DNA of 64,000 nt from Prauserella aidingensis (GCF_024171865.1 NZ_JAMTCN010000025.1:1-64000); one strand, 5' to 3'. Shown: positions 51,474-61,544, counted from the stretch's first letter. The notes: a model not told the origin generated them from the letters alone. Translations and numbers: made by a program.

Positions 51474-54332
51474 GTGGCTGACAGTCTTGTAATCCGCGGC
51501 GCCCGCGAGCACAACCTGCGCGGGATCGACATCGACCTGCCGCGCGACAGCCTCATCGTGTTCACGGGACTGTCCGGATCCGGCAAGTCGAGCCTGGCGT
51601 TCGACACGATCTTCGCGGAGGGGCAGCGGCGCTACGTCGAATCGCTGTCGGCCTACGCGCGGCAGTTCCTCGGCCAGATGGACAAACCCGACGTCGACTT
51701 CATCGAAGGGCTCTCACCCGCGGTGTCGATCGACCAGAAGTCCACGTCGCGGAACCCGCGCTCGACCGTCGGCACGATCACCGAGGTCTACGACTACCTG
51801 CGGCTGCTGTACGCCCGTGCGGGCAAGGCGCACTGCCCGCAGTGCGGGGAGGCGATCAGCAAGCAGACGCCGCAGCAGATCGTCGACCAGGTGCTGGACA
51901 TGGAGGCCGAGGTGCGCTTCCAGGTCCTCGCACCGGTGGTGCGCGGCCGCAAGGGCGAGTACGTCGACCTGTTCTCCAACCTCCAGCAGCAGGGCTACGC
52001 GCGGGCGCGGGTGGACGGCACCGTGTACTCGCTGACCGAGCCGCCGAAGCTGAAGAAGCAGGAGAAGCACGACATCGGCGTCGTCGTCGACCGGCTCAAG
52101 GTCAAGCCGAGCGCCAAGCAGCGGCTCACCGACTCGGTGGAGACCGCGCTGCGCCTGGCCGACGGGCTCGTCGAGCTCGAGTTCGTCGACCTGCCCGAGG
52201 ACGACCCGCACCGCATCCGCGGTTTCTCCGAGAACCTCGCCTGCCCGAACGGCCATGCCCTCCAGGTCGAGGACCTCGAACCGCGGTCGTTCTCGTTCAA
52301 CTCGCCCTACGGTGCCTGCCCCGACTGCACGGGCATCGGCGTCCGCAAGGAGGTCGACCCGGAGCTGATCGTCCCGGACGAGGACCTCCCGCTCGGCGAC
52401 GGCGCCATCCAGCCGTGGAGCGGTGGCCAGAGCGCGGACTACTTCGAGCGGCTGCTGACGTCGCTGTCGGAGGCGATGGGCTTCCGCATGGACACGCCGT
52501 GGCGCAAGCTGCCCGCGAAGGTGCAGAAGGCGGTGCTCTACGGCGTGGACGAGCAGGTCCACGTGCAGTACCGCAACCGGTACGGCAGGCGGCGCAGCTA
52601 CTACGCCAACTTCGAAGGCGTCATCCCGTTCCTCGAACGGCGGCACGAGCAGACCGAGTCGGAGCACACGCGGGAACGCTACGAGGGCTACATGCGGGAG
52701 GTGCCCTGTCCGTCGTGTCAGGGCACGCGGCTGAAGCCGGAGATCCTCGCGGTCACCCTGGAGCACTCCGAGTACGGCGAGCGTTCGATCGCCGACGTCT
52801 GCGCCCTGTCGGTGTCCGAGGCCTCGGAGTTCCTCGACGGGCTCGTGCTCGGCGAGCGACAGGCGATGATCGCGGGAGCGGTGCTCAAGGAGATCCAGGC
52901 CCGGCTGCACTTCCTGCTCGACGTCGGCCTCGACTACCTCTCGCTCGACCGCGGCGCCGGCACGCTCTCCGGCGGCGAGGCCCAGCGCATCCGGCTGGCC
53001 ACGCAGATCGGCTCCGGCCTCGTCGGCGTGCTGTACGTGCTCGACGAGCCGTCGATCGGCCTGCACCAGCGCGACAACCAGCGCCTGATCGACACGCTCA
53101 GCAGGCTGCGCGACCTCGGCAACACGCTCATCGTCGTCGAACACGACGAGGACACCATCAAATCCAGCGACTGGGTCGTCGACATCGGCCCCGGTGCGGG
53201 CGAGCACGGCGGCAGGGTCGTGCACAGCGGGCCGTACTCGAAGCTGGTCAAGAGCAAGAAGTCGATCACCGGCGACTACCTGGCGGGCCGCAAGGAGATC
53301 CCGGTTCCGGAGATCCGCAGGCCGGTGAACAAGAAGCGCCAGTTGACGGTCGTCGGCGCCCGCGAGCACAACCTGCGCGGGATCGACGTCTCGTTCCCGC
53401 TCGGCACGATGATCTCCGTGACCGGGGTGTCCGGTTCGGGCAAGTCGACGCTGGTCAACGAGATCCTGGCGACGGTGCTGGCGAACAAGCTCAACAACGC
53501 CCGCCAGGTGCCCGGCAGGCACACCCGGGTGAACGGACTGGGCAACGTCGACAAGCTGGTGCGCGTCGACCAGTCGCCGATCGGCCGCACCCCGCGTTCC
53601 AACCCGGCGACCTACACCGGCGTGTGGGACCGGCTGCGCAAGCTGTTCGCCGAGACGACCGAGGCGAAGGTGCGCGGTTACCAGGCGGGCCGGTTCTCCT
53701 TCAACGTCAAGGGCGGACGCTGCGAGGCATGCGCGGGCGACGGCACACTGAAGATCGAGATGAACTTCCTGCCCGACGTCTACGTGCCGTGCGAGGTGTG
53801 CAAGGGCGCCCGGTACAACCGCGAGACCCTCGAGGTGCACTACAAGGGCAAGACGGTCGCCGAGGTCCTCGACATGCCGATCGAGGAGGCCGCCGAGTTC
53901 TTCGAACCCATCAAGCCGATCCACCGGTACCTGTCGACCCTGGTCGACGTCGGCCTCGGGTACGTGCGGCTCGGCCAGCCCGCGCCGACGCTGTCGGGCG
54001 GCGAGGCCCAGCGGGTCAAACTGGCCAGCGAACTGCAGAAGCGGTCCACCGGACAGACCGTCTACATCCTCGACGAACCCACGACGGGCCTGCACTTCGA
54101 GGACATCCGCAGGCTGCTCGACGTCGTGCAGGGCCTGGTCGACAAGGGCAACACGGTGATCGTCATCGAGCACAACCTCGACGTGATCAAGACCTCGGAC
54201 TGGGTCGTCGACATGGGACCCGAGGGCGGCAGTGGCGGCGGCACCCTCGTCGCCGAGGGCACGCCCGAGGACGTCGCGGCCAACCCGGACAGCTACACCG
54301 GCCGGTTCCTCAAGCCGTACCTCGACCGCTGA
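51474..54332 (+). CDS. uvrA: Excinuclease ABC subunit UvrA
   Basis: This 952-residue damage-recognition ATPase has two ABC modules. Walker A sequences are GLSGSGKSS at about 32-40 and GVSGSGKST at about 651-659. Signatures are [12 protein letters not shown] and [12 protein letters not shown], and Walker B elements are [10 protein letters not shown] and [10 protein letters not shown]. Zinc-binding cysteines include CPQCGEAI in the first half and [18 protein letters not shown] in the second. GTG 51474 gives [15 protein letters not shown], as in mycobacterial UvrA. No SOS box was noticed in the short upstream gap. Confidence 0.97.
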   Translation: MADSLVIRGAREHNLRGIDIDLPRDSLIVFTGLSGSGKSSLAFDTIFAEGQRRYVESLSAYARQFLGQMDKPDVDFIEGLSPAVSIDQKSTSRNPRSTVGTITEVYDYLRLLYARAGKAHCPQCGEAISKQTPQQIVDQVLDMEAEVRFQVLAPVVRGRKGEYVDLFSNLQQQGYARARVDGTVYSLTEPPKLKKQEKHDIGVVVDRLKVKPSAKQRLTDSVETALRLADGLVELEFVDLPEDDPHRIRGFSENLACPNGHALQVEDLEPRSFSFNSPYGACPDCTGIGVRKEVDPELIVPDEDLPLGDGAIQPWSGGQSADYFERLLTSLSEAMGFRMDTPWRKLPAKVQKAVLYGVDEQVHVQYRNRYGRRRSYYANFEGVIPFLERRHEQTESEHTRERYEGYMREVPCPSCQGTRLKPEILAVTLEHSEYGERSIADVCALSVSEASEFLDGLVLGERQAMIAGAVLKEIQARLHFLLDVGLDYLSLDRGAGTLSGGEAQRIRLATQIGSGLVGVLYVLDEPSIGLHQRDNQRLIDTLSRLRDLGNTLIVVEHDEDTIKSSDWVVDIGPGAGEHGGRVVHSGPYSKLVKSKKSITGDYLAGRKEIPVPEIRRPVNKKRQLTVVGAREHNLRGIDVSFPLGTMISVTGVSGSGKSTLVNEILATVLANKLNNARQVPGRHTRVNGLGNVDKLVRVDQSPIGRTPRSNPATYTGVWDRLRKLFAETTEAKVRGYQAGRFSFNVKGGRCEACAGDGTLKIEMNFLPDVYVPCEVCKGARYNRETLEVHYKGKTVAEVLDMPIEEAAEFFEPIKPIHRYLSTLVDVGLGYVRLGQPAPTLSGGEAQRVKLASELQKRSTGQTVYILDEPTTGLHFEDIRRLLDVVQGLVDKGNTVIVIEHNLDVIKTSDWVVDMGPEGGSGGGTLVAEGTPEDVAANPDSYTGRFLKPYLDR

Positions 54333-54354
54333 CGGCGGCCCCCGGACGCCGGTC

Positions 54355-54408
54355 TCGACCGGGATACCGGCTTCGACTGGAATACTGGTCTCGACTGGAA
54401 TACTGGGG
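54355..54408. repeat. 18-bp tandem repeat, three copies, after uvrA
   Basis: Units start at 54355, 54373 and 54391. The last two differ only in the final bases (TCGACTGGAATACTGGTC and its near copy), and the first is more diverged. They fill the gap between uvrA and the SRPBCC gene at 54411. Confidence 0.9.
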
Positions 54409-54410
54409 AC

Positions 54411-54863
54411 GTGCCGCTGAACCGCTATCAGTTCCGCACCACCTGGCTGGTGCCGTCGTCGTCGGGAGCCGTCTTCGCGGCCCTGGTCGACCTTGCAGGG
54501 TATCCGGTCTGGTGGCCGGACGTCCGGTCCGTGACCAAAGTGGACGACGACACCGCTGAGCTGGTCTGCCGTGCCACGCTGCCCATGGCGTTGCGGTTGC
54601 GCATGACCCGCGTCGAGGAGAACGAGTCCGCGGGGCGGGTCGCCGTGGCGTTGTCCGGTGATCTCGAAGGCACTCTGACCGGGCGGCTCGCCGCGGGCGG
54701 CCGGGGCACGCTCCTCGAGATCCGCCAGCAGGTGGTGGCGCGGAAGCCGGTGCTACGGGCCTTGTCGCCCGTGGCGCATCCGGCGTTCCGGCTCAACCAC
54801 GCTCTGATGATGCGCCGCGGGCTGCGCGGATTGCGCGCCCACCTCGCGGCCACCTCGAGCTGA
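54411..54863 (+). CDS. SRPBCC family protein (polyketide cyclase-like)
   Basis: This 150-residue single START-fold protein reads YQFRTTWLVPSSSGAVFAALVDLAGYPVWWPDV at the start, and a C-terminal amphipathic helix (FRLNHALMMRRGLRGLRAHL) closes the pocket. Related actinobacterial proteins are annotated as polyketide cyclase or coenzyme-Q-binding. No catalytic residue can be named. GTG 54411 comes straight after the tandem repeat, with GGGGAC as a weak ribosome site. A strong terminator follows. Confidence 0.85.
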   Translation: MPLNRYQFRTTWLVPSSSGAVFAALVDLAGYPVWWPDVRSVTKVDDDTAELVCRATLPMALRLRMTRVEENESAGRVAVALSGDLEGTLTGRLAAGGRGTLLEIRQQVVARKPVLRALSPVAHPAFRLNHALMMRRGLRGLRAHLAATSS

Positions 54864-54867
54864 GTCC

Positions 54868-54921
54868 GAACACCGGCGGGCCCGCGCGCCGGGGTGGGTG
54901 CGCGGGCCCGCCGGTGTTCGG
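54868..54921. terminator. Strong bidirectional terminator
   Basis: A perfect 21-bp stem spans 54868-54888 and 54901-54921 (outer bases CGAACACCGGCGGG) with a 12-nt loop. It lies between the convergent SRPBCC and dicarboxylate-symporter genes. Confidence 0.9.
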
Positions 54922-54927
54922 CAGCGA

Positions 54928-56358
54928 TCAGACCGTCGCGGGCTGCCTGTCCTGCGGGTCGGTCGCGGCGCTTCCGCCCTGGCTCCCACCGGCCCGGTCG
55001 CCTCCCGATCCGTCGGTGTCCGAGGAGTCGTGGTCGTCGACCAGCGTCGACTCGTTGAACGGAGCCTGCTTCGTCAGCACCCTGTGCAGTTGCTCGCGGT
55101 CGAGGCTCTTCGTCACCGATCCGATGAGGACGGTGGCCACCGCGTTGCCCGCGAAGTTCGTCAGCGCGCGGGCCTCCGACATGAAGCGGTCGATGCCGAG
55201 GATGAACCCGACGCCGTCGACCAGCTCGGGCCGGTGCGACTGCAGACCGCCCGCGAGGGTGGCGATGCCGGCGCCGGACACGCCCGCCGCACCCTTCGAC
55301 GCGATGATCATGAACACGAGCAACGAGATCTGCTCGCCGATCGACAGCGGGCTGCCCTGCGCCGTGGCGATGAACAGGGTCGCCATCGTCAGGTAGATCG
55401 CCGTGCCGTCCAGGTTGAACGAGTACCCCGTCGGCACCGTGATGCCGACGACCGGTTTCGACACACCGAGGTGCTCCATCTTCGCGATGAGCCGCGGCAG
55501 CGCCGATTCCGACGACGACGTGGACACGATCAGCAGGAACTCGCGTCCCAGGTAGCCGAGCAGCTTGACGATGTTCACGCGGGCGCCGAGCCAGAGCACG
55601 GTGCCGAGCACGACGAAGATGAACAGCAGGCAGGTCACGTAGAACCCGATCATGATCACGGCCAGGCTGCGCAGCGCCTCCCAGCCGGTCTCACCGACCA
55701 CGGCGGCGATCGCGCCGAACGCGCCGACCGGAGCGACCCACATGATCATGGCGAGGACGCGGAACACGAGCCGCTGAATGTGCTCGATCCCCCGCAGCAC
55801 CGGCTTGCCCGCGTCGCCCATCTTCTGGAGCGCGAACCCGACGAGCAGCGCGACGAGCAGTGTCTGCAGCACGGAGCCGTCGGTGAACGCCGACACCATC
55901 GACTCGGGGATGATCCCGAGCAGGAAGTCGACGGTTCCCTCACCGCCTTCGGACGCCTGGCTCTGCACTTCGGACACCGCGTTCGGGTCGAGCCGCATGC
56001 CCTCGCCGGGGTGCAGGATGTTGCCGACGACCAGGCCGATGCCGAGCGCGAACGTCGACATCACCAGGAAGTAGCCGATCGCGAGGACGCCGACCTTGCC
56101 GACGCTCGCGGCCTTCGCGACCGAGCCGATGCCCAGCACGATGGTGCAGAAGATGATCGGGCTGATCATCATCTTGATCAGGTCGACGAAGCCGCTGCCG
56201 AGCGGTTTCAGATTCGTTGCGACGTCGGGAAATGCGAAACCGACGACGACGCCGAGCGCGACGGCGACGATCACGAAGATGTACAGGTAGTGCATCTTGT
56301 CGCGGCGTTTCGGCGCCTGCTCGGTGGCCTCGGGCTCCGTCGTGGACGGTTCGGGCAA
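54928..56358 (-). CDS. dctA: C4-dicarboxylate:cation symporter
   Basis: This 476-residue protein of the DAACS family has about eight membrane segments and two hairpins. It carries the serine-rich hairpin STSSSESALPRL, the substrate motif GYSFNLDGTAIYL, and SKGAAGVSGAG. It should take up succinate, fumarate or malate with H+ or Na+. The start is TTG 56358, supported by AGGAGG 5 nt upstream. The C-terminal 45 residues are Asp/Gly/Ser-rich. It is divergent from a CitA/DcuS-type kinase gene, a common arrangement for dicarboxylate sensing. Confidence 0.93.
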   Translation of the reverse strand: MPEPSTTEPEATEQAPKRRDKMHYLYIFVIVAVALGVVVGFAFPDVATNLKPLGSGFVDLIKMMISPIIFCTIVLGIGSVAKAASVGKVGVLAIGYFLVMSTFALGIGLVVGNILHPGEGMRLDPNAVSEVQSQASEGGEGTVDFLLGIIPESMVSAFTDGSVLQTLLVALLVGFALQKMGDAGKPVLRGIEHIQRLVFRVLAMIMWVAPVGAFGAIAAVVGETGWEALRSLAVIMIGFYVTCLLFIFVVLGTVLWLGARVNIVKLLGYLGREFLLIVSTSSSESALPRLIAKMEHLGVSKPVVGITVPTGYSFNLDGTAIYLTMATLFIATAQGSPLSIGEQISLLVFMIIASKGAAGVSGAGIATLAGGLQSHRPELVDGVGFILGIDRFMSEARALTNFAGNAVATVLIGSVTKSLDREQLHRVLTKQAPFNESTLVDDHDSSDTDGSGGDRAGGSQGGSAATDPQDRQPATV

Positions 56359-56545
56359 CGTTGCCTCCTCACGGAATATCGCCTGCGATGAAACGCCGTG
56401 GCGGGCGCGCTACGACGAGCGCGGACACCGTGCGCGAACACGGCCGGGCGCCACGGAGATCACCGCTGGATTCGCCGAGTGACTATCGGCGCCGCCGCGA
56501 GCGAAGTCCACCTTGTGTTCATTTCGTTCGCGGGCGCCTGGTCTC

Positions 56546-58183
56546 ATGGGAGTCGTGCGTGTTCGATCCGCTGCGCGGCAGGGAAAAGGGAGCCTGGCGC
56601 GGCAGCTGCTGGTGTTGCAGCTGGTCGTGGTGGCCGTGCTGGTCGCGGTCGGCGCGGTCCTGGCGTACGTCGATGCGTCGCAGGCCACGGAGGACGCGGC
56701 GGCCGAGGAGGTCGTGTCCGTCGCGGCGACGCTGGCCGACTCGCCGGACGTGCCCGAGGCCGTGGCCGGTACGGATCCGAGCCGGGCGCTGCAGCCGTTC
56801 GCCGAGCAGGTCCGGGCCGACACGGGCGTGGACTTCATCACGATCATGGCTCCCGATCGGACCCGCTTCACGCATCCGGATCCGCGGCGCATCGGCGAAC
56901 CGTTCATCGGCACGATCGCCCCGGCACTGCGGGGGCGGTTGTTCACCGAGACCTACGCGGGCACCCTCGGCCCGTCGGTGCGCGCGGTCGCTCCGGTACG
57001 TGACGCGCGCGGCCGGATCGTGGCGCTCGCCGCGGTCGGCATCACCGTGGAGGCACTCTCGGAACAGCTCACGGGTCGCCTCGCCGTCGTCGCGGGAGTG
57101 GCGGGTGGCGTACTGCTGATCGGTGGCGCCGGCAGCTACCTGGTGAGCAGGCGGCTCGCGCGGCAGACCCGCGGCGTCGCCCCCGCCGAGCTGTCGTCGA
57201 TGTTCGAGTACTACGAGGCGATCCTGCGGTCGGTGCGGGAAGGCCTGGTGCTCGTCGGCCGCGACGGCGACGTGGTGCTGTGCAACGACGCGGCCCGCGA
57301 CCTGCTCGGTCTGCTCGGCGACCCCGCGGGCTCGGCCGTGGCCGACCTCGACCTCGCCGCCGACCTCGCGCGCACGTTGACGTCCCGCGAGCCGGCCACC
57401 GACGAACTGCATGTCACCGACACGCGGGTGCTGCTCGTGAACACGGCACCCGTGCACTCGCGGGACCGGGCGATGGGCAACGTCGTGACACTCCGCGACC
57501 ACACGGACCTGGAGCAGCTCACCGGTGAGCTCGACACGGTGCGGGGCTTCGCCGAGTCGTTGCGCTCACAGGCCCACGAATCGGCGAACCGCCTGCACGC
57601 GGTGGTGTCGCTCGTCGAACTCGGCCGCACCGACCAGGCCGTGGAGCTGGCGACCGCCGAGCTGGAGACCGCGCAGCAGCTGACCGACCGGGTGGTCGGT
57701 GCCGTCTCCGAGCCGGTTCTGGCCGCGCTGCTGCTGGGCAAGTCCAGCGAGGCAGCCGAACGCGGCGTCGAGCTCACGCTGAGCCCCGACAGTGCGATGG
57801 ACGACACCGCGCCCGCCGCGGGCGCCAGGGACCTCATCACGATCCTCGGCAACCTGATCGACAACGCGGTCGACGCGGCGGTCGACAACGCGGGGGAGCG
57901 GGCGCCCCGCGTGGTCGTCACCGTGTGCGACGACGGGACGGAACTGTTGCTGCGCGTCGCCGACAGCGGGGCGGGCCTGACGCCGGACGCGGTGCCGGAC
58001 GTCTTCCGGAGGGGCTGGTCGACCAAGCCGGGCGGGACCACCGGCGACCGCGGACTGGGCCTGGCGCTCGTGGGGCAGACGGTGCGCCGCCACGGCGGTT
58101 CCGTCGACGTCGGCGAGGACGACGGAGCCGTGTTCACCGTGCGGCTGCCGCGCGGAGCGGGCCGGGACGGGGACGCGGACTGA
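56546..58183 (+). CDS. Sensor histidine kinase, CitA/DcuS type
   Basis: This 545-residue kinase has a membrane segment at about 21-42, an extracytoplasmic PDC/Cache-like sensor (about 43-168, with ITIMAPDRTRFTHPDPRRIGEPF), a second membrane segment (about 173-193) and a PAS domain (about 210-315). A SpoOB-type dimerisation helix has the phospho-acceptor His in QAHESANRLHAVVSL, and the HATPase domain has NLIDNAVDA and GRGLGLA-like DRGLGLALVG. It should sense C4-dicarboxylates or citrate. ATG 56546 is used; GTG 56555 is possible. It is 27 bp upstream of its response regulator. Confidence 0.92.
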   Translation: MGVVRVRSAARQGKGSLARQLLVLQLVVVAVLVAVGAVLAYVDASQATEDAAAEEVVSVAATLADSPDVPEAVAGTDPSRALQPFAEQVRADTGVDFITIMAPDRTRFTHPDPRRIGEPFIGTIAPALRGRLFTETYAGTLGPSVRAVAPVRDARGRIVALAAVGITVEALSEQLTGRLAVVAGVAGGVLLIGGAGSYLVSRRLARQTRGVAPAELSSMFEYYEAILRSVREGLVLVGRDGDVVLCNDAARDLLGLLGDPAGSAVADLDLAADLARTLTSREPATDELHVTDTRVLLVNTAPVHSRDRAMGNVVTLRDHTDLEQLTGELDTVRGFAESLRSQAHESANRLHAVVSLVELGRTDQAVELATAELETAQQLTDRVVGAVSEPVLAALLLGKSSEAAERGVELTLSPDSAMDDTAPAAGARDLITILGNLIDNAVDAAVDNAGERAPRVVVTVCDDGTELLLRVADSGAGLTPDAVPDVFRRGWSTKPGGTTGDRGLGLALVGQTVRRHGGSVDVGEDDGAVFTVRLPRGAGRDGDAD

Positions 58184-58210
58184 GCGGTCGGCGGTAGGCT
58201 GCGCGGCAGG

Positions 58211-58927
58211 ATGATTGCGGTGCTGGTGGTGGAGGACGACCCGGTCGCGGCCGAGGCGCACCGCGCGTACGTCGAGCGGGTCGCCGGATTCACCGTCGCC
58301 GGCGTCGTCCACTCGGGGGCCGAGACGGTGCGGTTCTGCCGTGCCCACCCCGTCGACCTCGTCCTGCTGGACTTCTACCTGCCGGACACGCACGGACTCG
58401 CCGTCTGCCGGACGCTGCGGGCCGAGGGCAACACCGTCGACGTCATCGCGGTCACGTCGGCCCGCGATCTGGGCGTCGTGCGTGCCGCGGTCTCCGCGGG
58501 CGTCGTGCAGTACCTGCTGAAACCGTTCACGTTCGCGGCGCTGCGCGACAAACTCGACAGCTACGCCCGGTTCCGTGACAGCGCCGCCCGGTCCGGCGAG
58601 GTCGACGGCCAGGCCGAGGTCGACCGGATGCTCGCCACGCTGCGCACCACCGAGCACGTCGCGTTGCCGAAGGGCATGAGCGGGGAGACGCTCGACGCGA
58701 TCTCGGCCGTGCTCGCCGACTCCGCACGCGAGTGTCCCGACGGCGGGGACGGCGACGGCGAGGGCCTGTCGGCGGCCGCCGTGGCCGATGCCGTCGGCGT
58801 GGCCCGCGTGACCGCGCGCCGCTACCTGGAGTACCTCGCCGACAACGGATTGGCCCGCCGCAAACCGCACTACGGCGGGGTCGGCAGGCCCGAGGTGCGC
58901 TACACGGCGATGTCGCGGAAGGCCTGA
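58211..58927 (+). CDS. Response regulator, CitB/DcuR type
   Basis: This 238-residue regulator has a receiver domain with EDD at 8-10, phospho-acceptor Asp54 in LLDFYLPD, and Lys in YLLKPFTF. A linker and a C-terminal helix-turn-helix (AAAVADAVGVARVTARRYLEYLADNGLARR) typical of CitB/DcuR follow. It is the partner of the upstream kinase and probably activates the divergent dctA. Its 3' end overlaps the convergent phosphotransferase gene by 28 bp. Confidence 0.93.
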   Translation: MIAVLVVEDDPVAAEAHRAYVERVAGFTVAGVVHSGAETVRFCRAHPVDLVLLDFYLPDTHGLAVCRTLRAEGNTVDVIAVTSARDLGVVRAAVSAGVVQYLLKPFTFAALRDKLDSYARFRDSAARSGEVDGQAEVDRMLATLRTTEHVALPKGMSGETLDAISAVLADSARECPDGGDGDGEGLSAAAVADAVGVARVTARRYLEYLADNGLARRKPHYGGVGRPEVRYTAMSRKA

Positions 58928-59907
58928 CGGCGGGGCGGGTCGGCGTCGGTGTCGGCCAGGCGAGGGGCGAATGCGCGGCACCACGCCCACAGCCGCTCCG
59001 CGTCGACGTCGATCAGCGCGGCGAGCTCCTCGGCCGCAGGCCGCCACCGGGACGGGTCGGCGAGAAGTACCCAGTCGATCGCGTCGGACGCCGGATCGGC
59101 GAAGCCGGGCCGCGGGTCGATGGCGACGAGCCCCCGCGGGCCCGCCGCCAGAACGTTCCCGGGGTGCAGGTCACCGTGCGCGAGTACGACCCGGGGCGGA
59201 CTCGCCGCGAGTTCGGCGGCGAGGGCGCGGCCGCGGTCGAGCGCCGCCACCCGGTCCGCATCGCCCGCCGCACGACTCCGCCACAGGTCGAACAGCAGCT
59301 CCGTGCGCTCGGCCTGCGGACGGAACGCGAACGCCTCGGAGCGGGCGGCGTCGCCCTCTGCGGCCGCGGGTTCGGAGGTGCCGGGACCGGGGTCCCGGGC
59401 AGTGGAGGGCGTGCCGGGGTAGGGCCTGTCGCCAGGGGCCTCGGCGGCGGATGGTTCGCCGTCGAACGCATCGGCAACGGCCTGCGCCGGTGTCCGGCCG
59501 TGGAGGTCGCGGATCAGTGCGGCGACGTCCCGGAGTGCGGGCGCGGTCGCGGCGTCGGCGAGGGTCGTCTCCGACGGCATCGCCTCGAGCAGCAGCGCAT
59601 CGCCTGCGTCGGCGTACACCGCCGGCACCCGGCCCGACGGCTGCCAGAGGCGGAGCGCCGCCGCCTCCGTCCGAGCGATGGCGGGGTCGGGCGTCAACTT
59701 GAGGATCGCCGGGCCTTCCGGGGCGTGGCAGCGGACGACGAGGGACGTGTTGCCGCTGCCCACCGGTTCCGCGAGAACGAGGTCCCAGCGTCCGGTCAGT
59801 GTGTCCAGCCGGTCGGGCAGTCCCGCCCACCACGTGTCGGCGGCAGCCCCGAACCGGGCGCGGAGCCGGTCGCGGGCCGCCGCGGAGCGGGGCGAGGAGA
59901 GGTCCAC
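58900..59907 (-). CDS. Aminoglycoside phosphotransferase family protein (APH(6)-like)
   Basis: This 335-residue kinase-fold protein has the catalytic loop LAHGDLHPGNVLA and the metal site AIDPRPGFADPASDAIDW, both as in streptomycin 6-kinases. The N-terminal lobe has EPVGSGNTSLVVRC and AILKLTPD. A Pro/Gly-rich insert of about 45 residues (about 153-195) is unusual for the family. True antibiotic resistance is not implied; many chromosomal homologues have unknown substrates. ATG 59907 is used. The stop lies inside the response-regulator gene. Confidence 0.85.
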   Translation of the reverse strand: MDLSSPRSAAARDRLRARFGAAADTWWAGLPDRLDTLTGRWDLVLAEPVGSGNTSLVVRCHAPEGPAILKLTPDPAIARTEAAALRLWQPSGRVPAVYADAGDALLLEAMPSETTLADAATAPALRDVAALIRDLHGRTPAQAVADAFDGEPSAAEAPGDRPYPGTPSTARDPGPGTSEPAAAEGDAARSEAFAFRPQAERTELLFDLWRSRAAGDADRVAALDRGRALAAELAASPPRVVLAHGDLHPGNVLAAGPRGLVAIDPRPGFADPASDAIDWVLLADPSRWRPAAEELAALIDVDAERLWAWCRAFAPRLADTDADPPRRQAFRDIAV

Positions 59908-59930
59908 GGCGCCGGCCTCGTTGCGGGTGG

Positions 59931-60341
59931 TCAGTGCACCGGGCCGGTGTACTTCTCGCCGGGTCCCTGGCCGGGGGCGTCGGGCACCGTCGAGGCCTCG
60001 CGGAACGCCTTCTGCAGCGACTGCAGCCCGTCCCGCAGGGGAGCGGCGTGCACGCCGAGGTACTCCGCCGAGGCGGTGATCAGGCCCGCCAGTGCGGTGA
60101 TGAGCCTGCGGGCCTCGTCCAGGTCGCGTCGCGGGCTGCTCTCCGGGTCCTCGTCCGCGAGTCCGAGGCGCTCGGCCGCCGCCGACAGCAGCATCACGGC
60201 GGCGCGGCTGATGACCTCGACGCTGGGGATCTCGTCGAGCTCGCGCACGGCGTCGATCGGGTCGGTGGCGCCGGCGGAGCCGGTCGCGGCGGCCACGGGA
60301 TTATCGCCGGGTTCGGGTGTGTTGAAAGAGTCGTCGGCCAC
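59931..60341 (-). CDS. DUF1844 family protein
   Basis: This 136-residue protein carries the DUF1844 helix set, for example SRAAVMLLSAAAERLGL, DLDEARRLITALAGLI and AAPLRDGLQSLQKAFREAS. It is regularly encoded divergently from infC in actinobacteria. Its function is unknown. GTG 60341 was chosen over longer starts because GGAAGGG lies at ribosome-site distance and homology begins there. The phosphotransferase gene follows 23 bp downstream on the same strand. Confidence 0.85.
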   Translation of the reverse strand: MADDSFNTPEPGDNPVAAATGSAGATDPIDAVRELDEIPSVEVISRAAVMLLSAAAERLGLADEDPESSPRRDLDEARRLITALAGLITASAEYLGVHAAPLRDGLQSLQKAFREASTVPDAPGQGPGEKYTGPVH

Positions 60342-60571
60342 GTCTGGTACCCTTCCATGTGCGACCAGCTCCCGAGCAATCGGGGGCCGCAAGTGGAGCC
60401 CCGCTCCCACCCGAGTCGCCGCCATGCGAAAGGCGGCCGGGTCCGGTCCCGCGAGCACTCACCGTCCGGTGCGTACTCGCGGAACGCCCCGCAGCCACGC
60501 GGTAGCACTGCACGACAGTGAGACTGCAACACAGTGACACCGCATCACTGCGAGGCCGTGATCGGATTGAT

Positions 60572-60614
60572 GGGCCCCGCACCGAGGTACTCAGCGTACC
60601 GGTGACCGGGGCCC
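60572..60614 (+). promoter_or_regulatory. Large hairpin in the infC leader
   Basis: GGGCCCCG at 60572-60579 pairs with CGGGGCCC at 60607-60614. CACC pairs with GGTG and GGTAC with GTACC inside, giving about 17 base pairs closed by a 5-nt loop. It lies 68 nt before the infC start. It may be an attenuator or a protein-binding site in the ribosomal-protein operon leader. Otherwise 60342-60682 shows CAGTGA/TCACTG repeats and no gene. Confidence 0.5.
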
Positions 60615-60682
60615 GTGGTATGTGGGCACTGTGGGCACCAGGGTCGAACGAGAATCAGCGACACTTGGACCAAGGAGGCCCC

Positions 60683-61243
60683 ATCAGCTCCGAGACGCGC
60701 ATCAATGAGCGCATCCGAGTCCCCGAGGTTCGCCTTGTGGGACCGAACGGCGAGCAGGTCGGCATCGTCCGCATCGAGGACGCCCTGCGGCTCGCCGAAG
60801 AGGCCGATCTCGACCTCGTCGAGGTGGCACCGCAGGCCAAACCGCCGGTGGCTCGGCTCATGGACTACGGAAAGTTCAAGTACGAGTCCGCGCAGAAGGC
60901 CCGCGAGTCGCGCCGCAACCAGCAGATGACCGTCATCAAGGAACAGAAGCTGCGGCCGAAGATCGACCCGCACGACTACGAGACGAAGAAGGGGCACGTG
61001 TCCCGCTTCCTCGCTCAGGGCAACAAGGTCAAGGTCACGATCATGTTCCGCGGTCGCGAGCAGTCCCGCCCGGAGCTGGGATTCCGCCTGTTGGAGAGGC
61101 TGGCCGACGACGTGTCGGATCTCGCCTTCATCGAGTCGAAGCCGAAGCAGGACGGCCGCAACATGATCATGGTGCTGGCCCCGCACAAGAAGACGAAGAC
61201 CAAGTCGAAGGCGACGAAGGAAGCCGAGGGCGCCGAGTCCTGA
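60683..61243 (+). CDS. infC: Translation initiation factor IF-3, AUC start
   Basis: This 186-residue factor has both IF3 domains: N-terminal [21 protein letters not shown] with linker [10 protein letters not shown], and C-terminal [19 protein letters not shown]. It keeps ribosomal subunits apart and proofreads start-codon choice. The start is read as ATC 60683, just after AAGGAGG (60672-60678). No ATG or GTG in frame sits near this ribosome site. IF3 genes in E. coli (AUU) and mycobacteria also use rare starts, which allows IF3 to repress its own synthesis. It heads the infC-rpmI-rplT operon. Confidence 0.93.
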   Translation: MSSETRINERIRVPEVRLVGPNGEQVGIVRIEDALRLAEEADLDLVEVAPQAKPPVARLMDYGKFKYESAQKARESRRNQQMTVIKEQKLRPKIDPHDYETKKGHVSRFLAQGNKVKVTIMFRGREQSRPELGFRLLERLADDVSDLAFIESKPKQDGRNMIMVLAPHKKTKTKSKATKEAEGAES

Positions 61244-61349
61244 CCGGCCCCGATCACGGCAGCTCGCCCGGGAGCGATACGGACGCTTCCGGGCGGCCAC
61301 GTGTGCAGCACGCCGCGAGTCGGCGCGCTGCCGTTCGAAAGAGGGAAGA

Positions 61350-61544
61350 ATGCCGAAGAACAAGACGCACAAGGGGACGGCCAAGCGCGTCCGCGTGACG
61401 GGTAAGGGCAAGCTCCGTCGTCAGCGTGTCGGCCGCCGGCACCTGATGGAGCACAAGCCGACCAAGCTCACCCGTCGCCTGGAGGGCACGACCGACGTCG
61501 CCGCGTCCGACGTGCCCCGCGTCAAGCGGCTCCTCGGCCGCTGA
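61350..61544 (+). CDS. rpmI: Ribosomal protein bL35
   Basis: This 64-residue protein has the family start [20 protein letters not shown] and the core [16 protein letters not shown]. Length and composition are normal. AGAGGGAAG precedes ATG 61350. It lies in the conserved infC-rpmI-rplT order. Confidence 0.96.
   Translation: MPKNKTHKGTAKRVRVTGKGKLRRQRVGRRHLMEHKPTKLTRRLEGTTDVAASDVPRVKRLLGR

Noticed and set aside
54898-56391. A 497-codon open frame antisense to the dicarboxylate symporter
   Set aside because: The translation is rich in Arg, Asp, His and Glu without any domain, and the opposite strand encodes an unmistakable DctA.
58900-59907. Antibiotic-resistance determinant
   Set aside because: The kinase motifs fit APH(6), but the context is chromosomal housekeeping, the insert is atypical and many such homologues do not confer resistance.
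60518-60682. Longer IF3 starting at an upstream ATG
   Set aside because: The extra residues are unlike IF3, the stretch holds a strong hairpin, and the ribosome site sits directly before ATC 60683.
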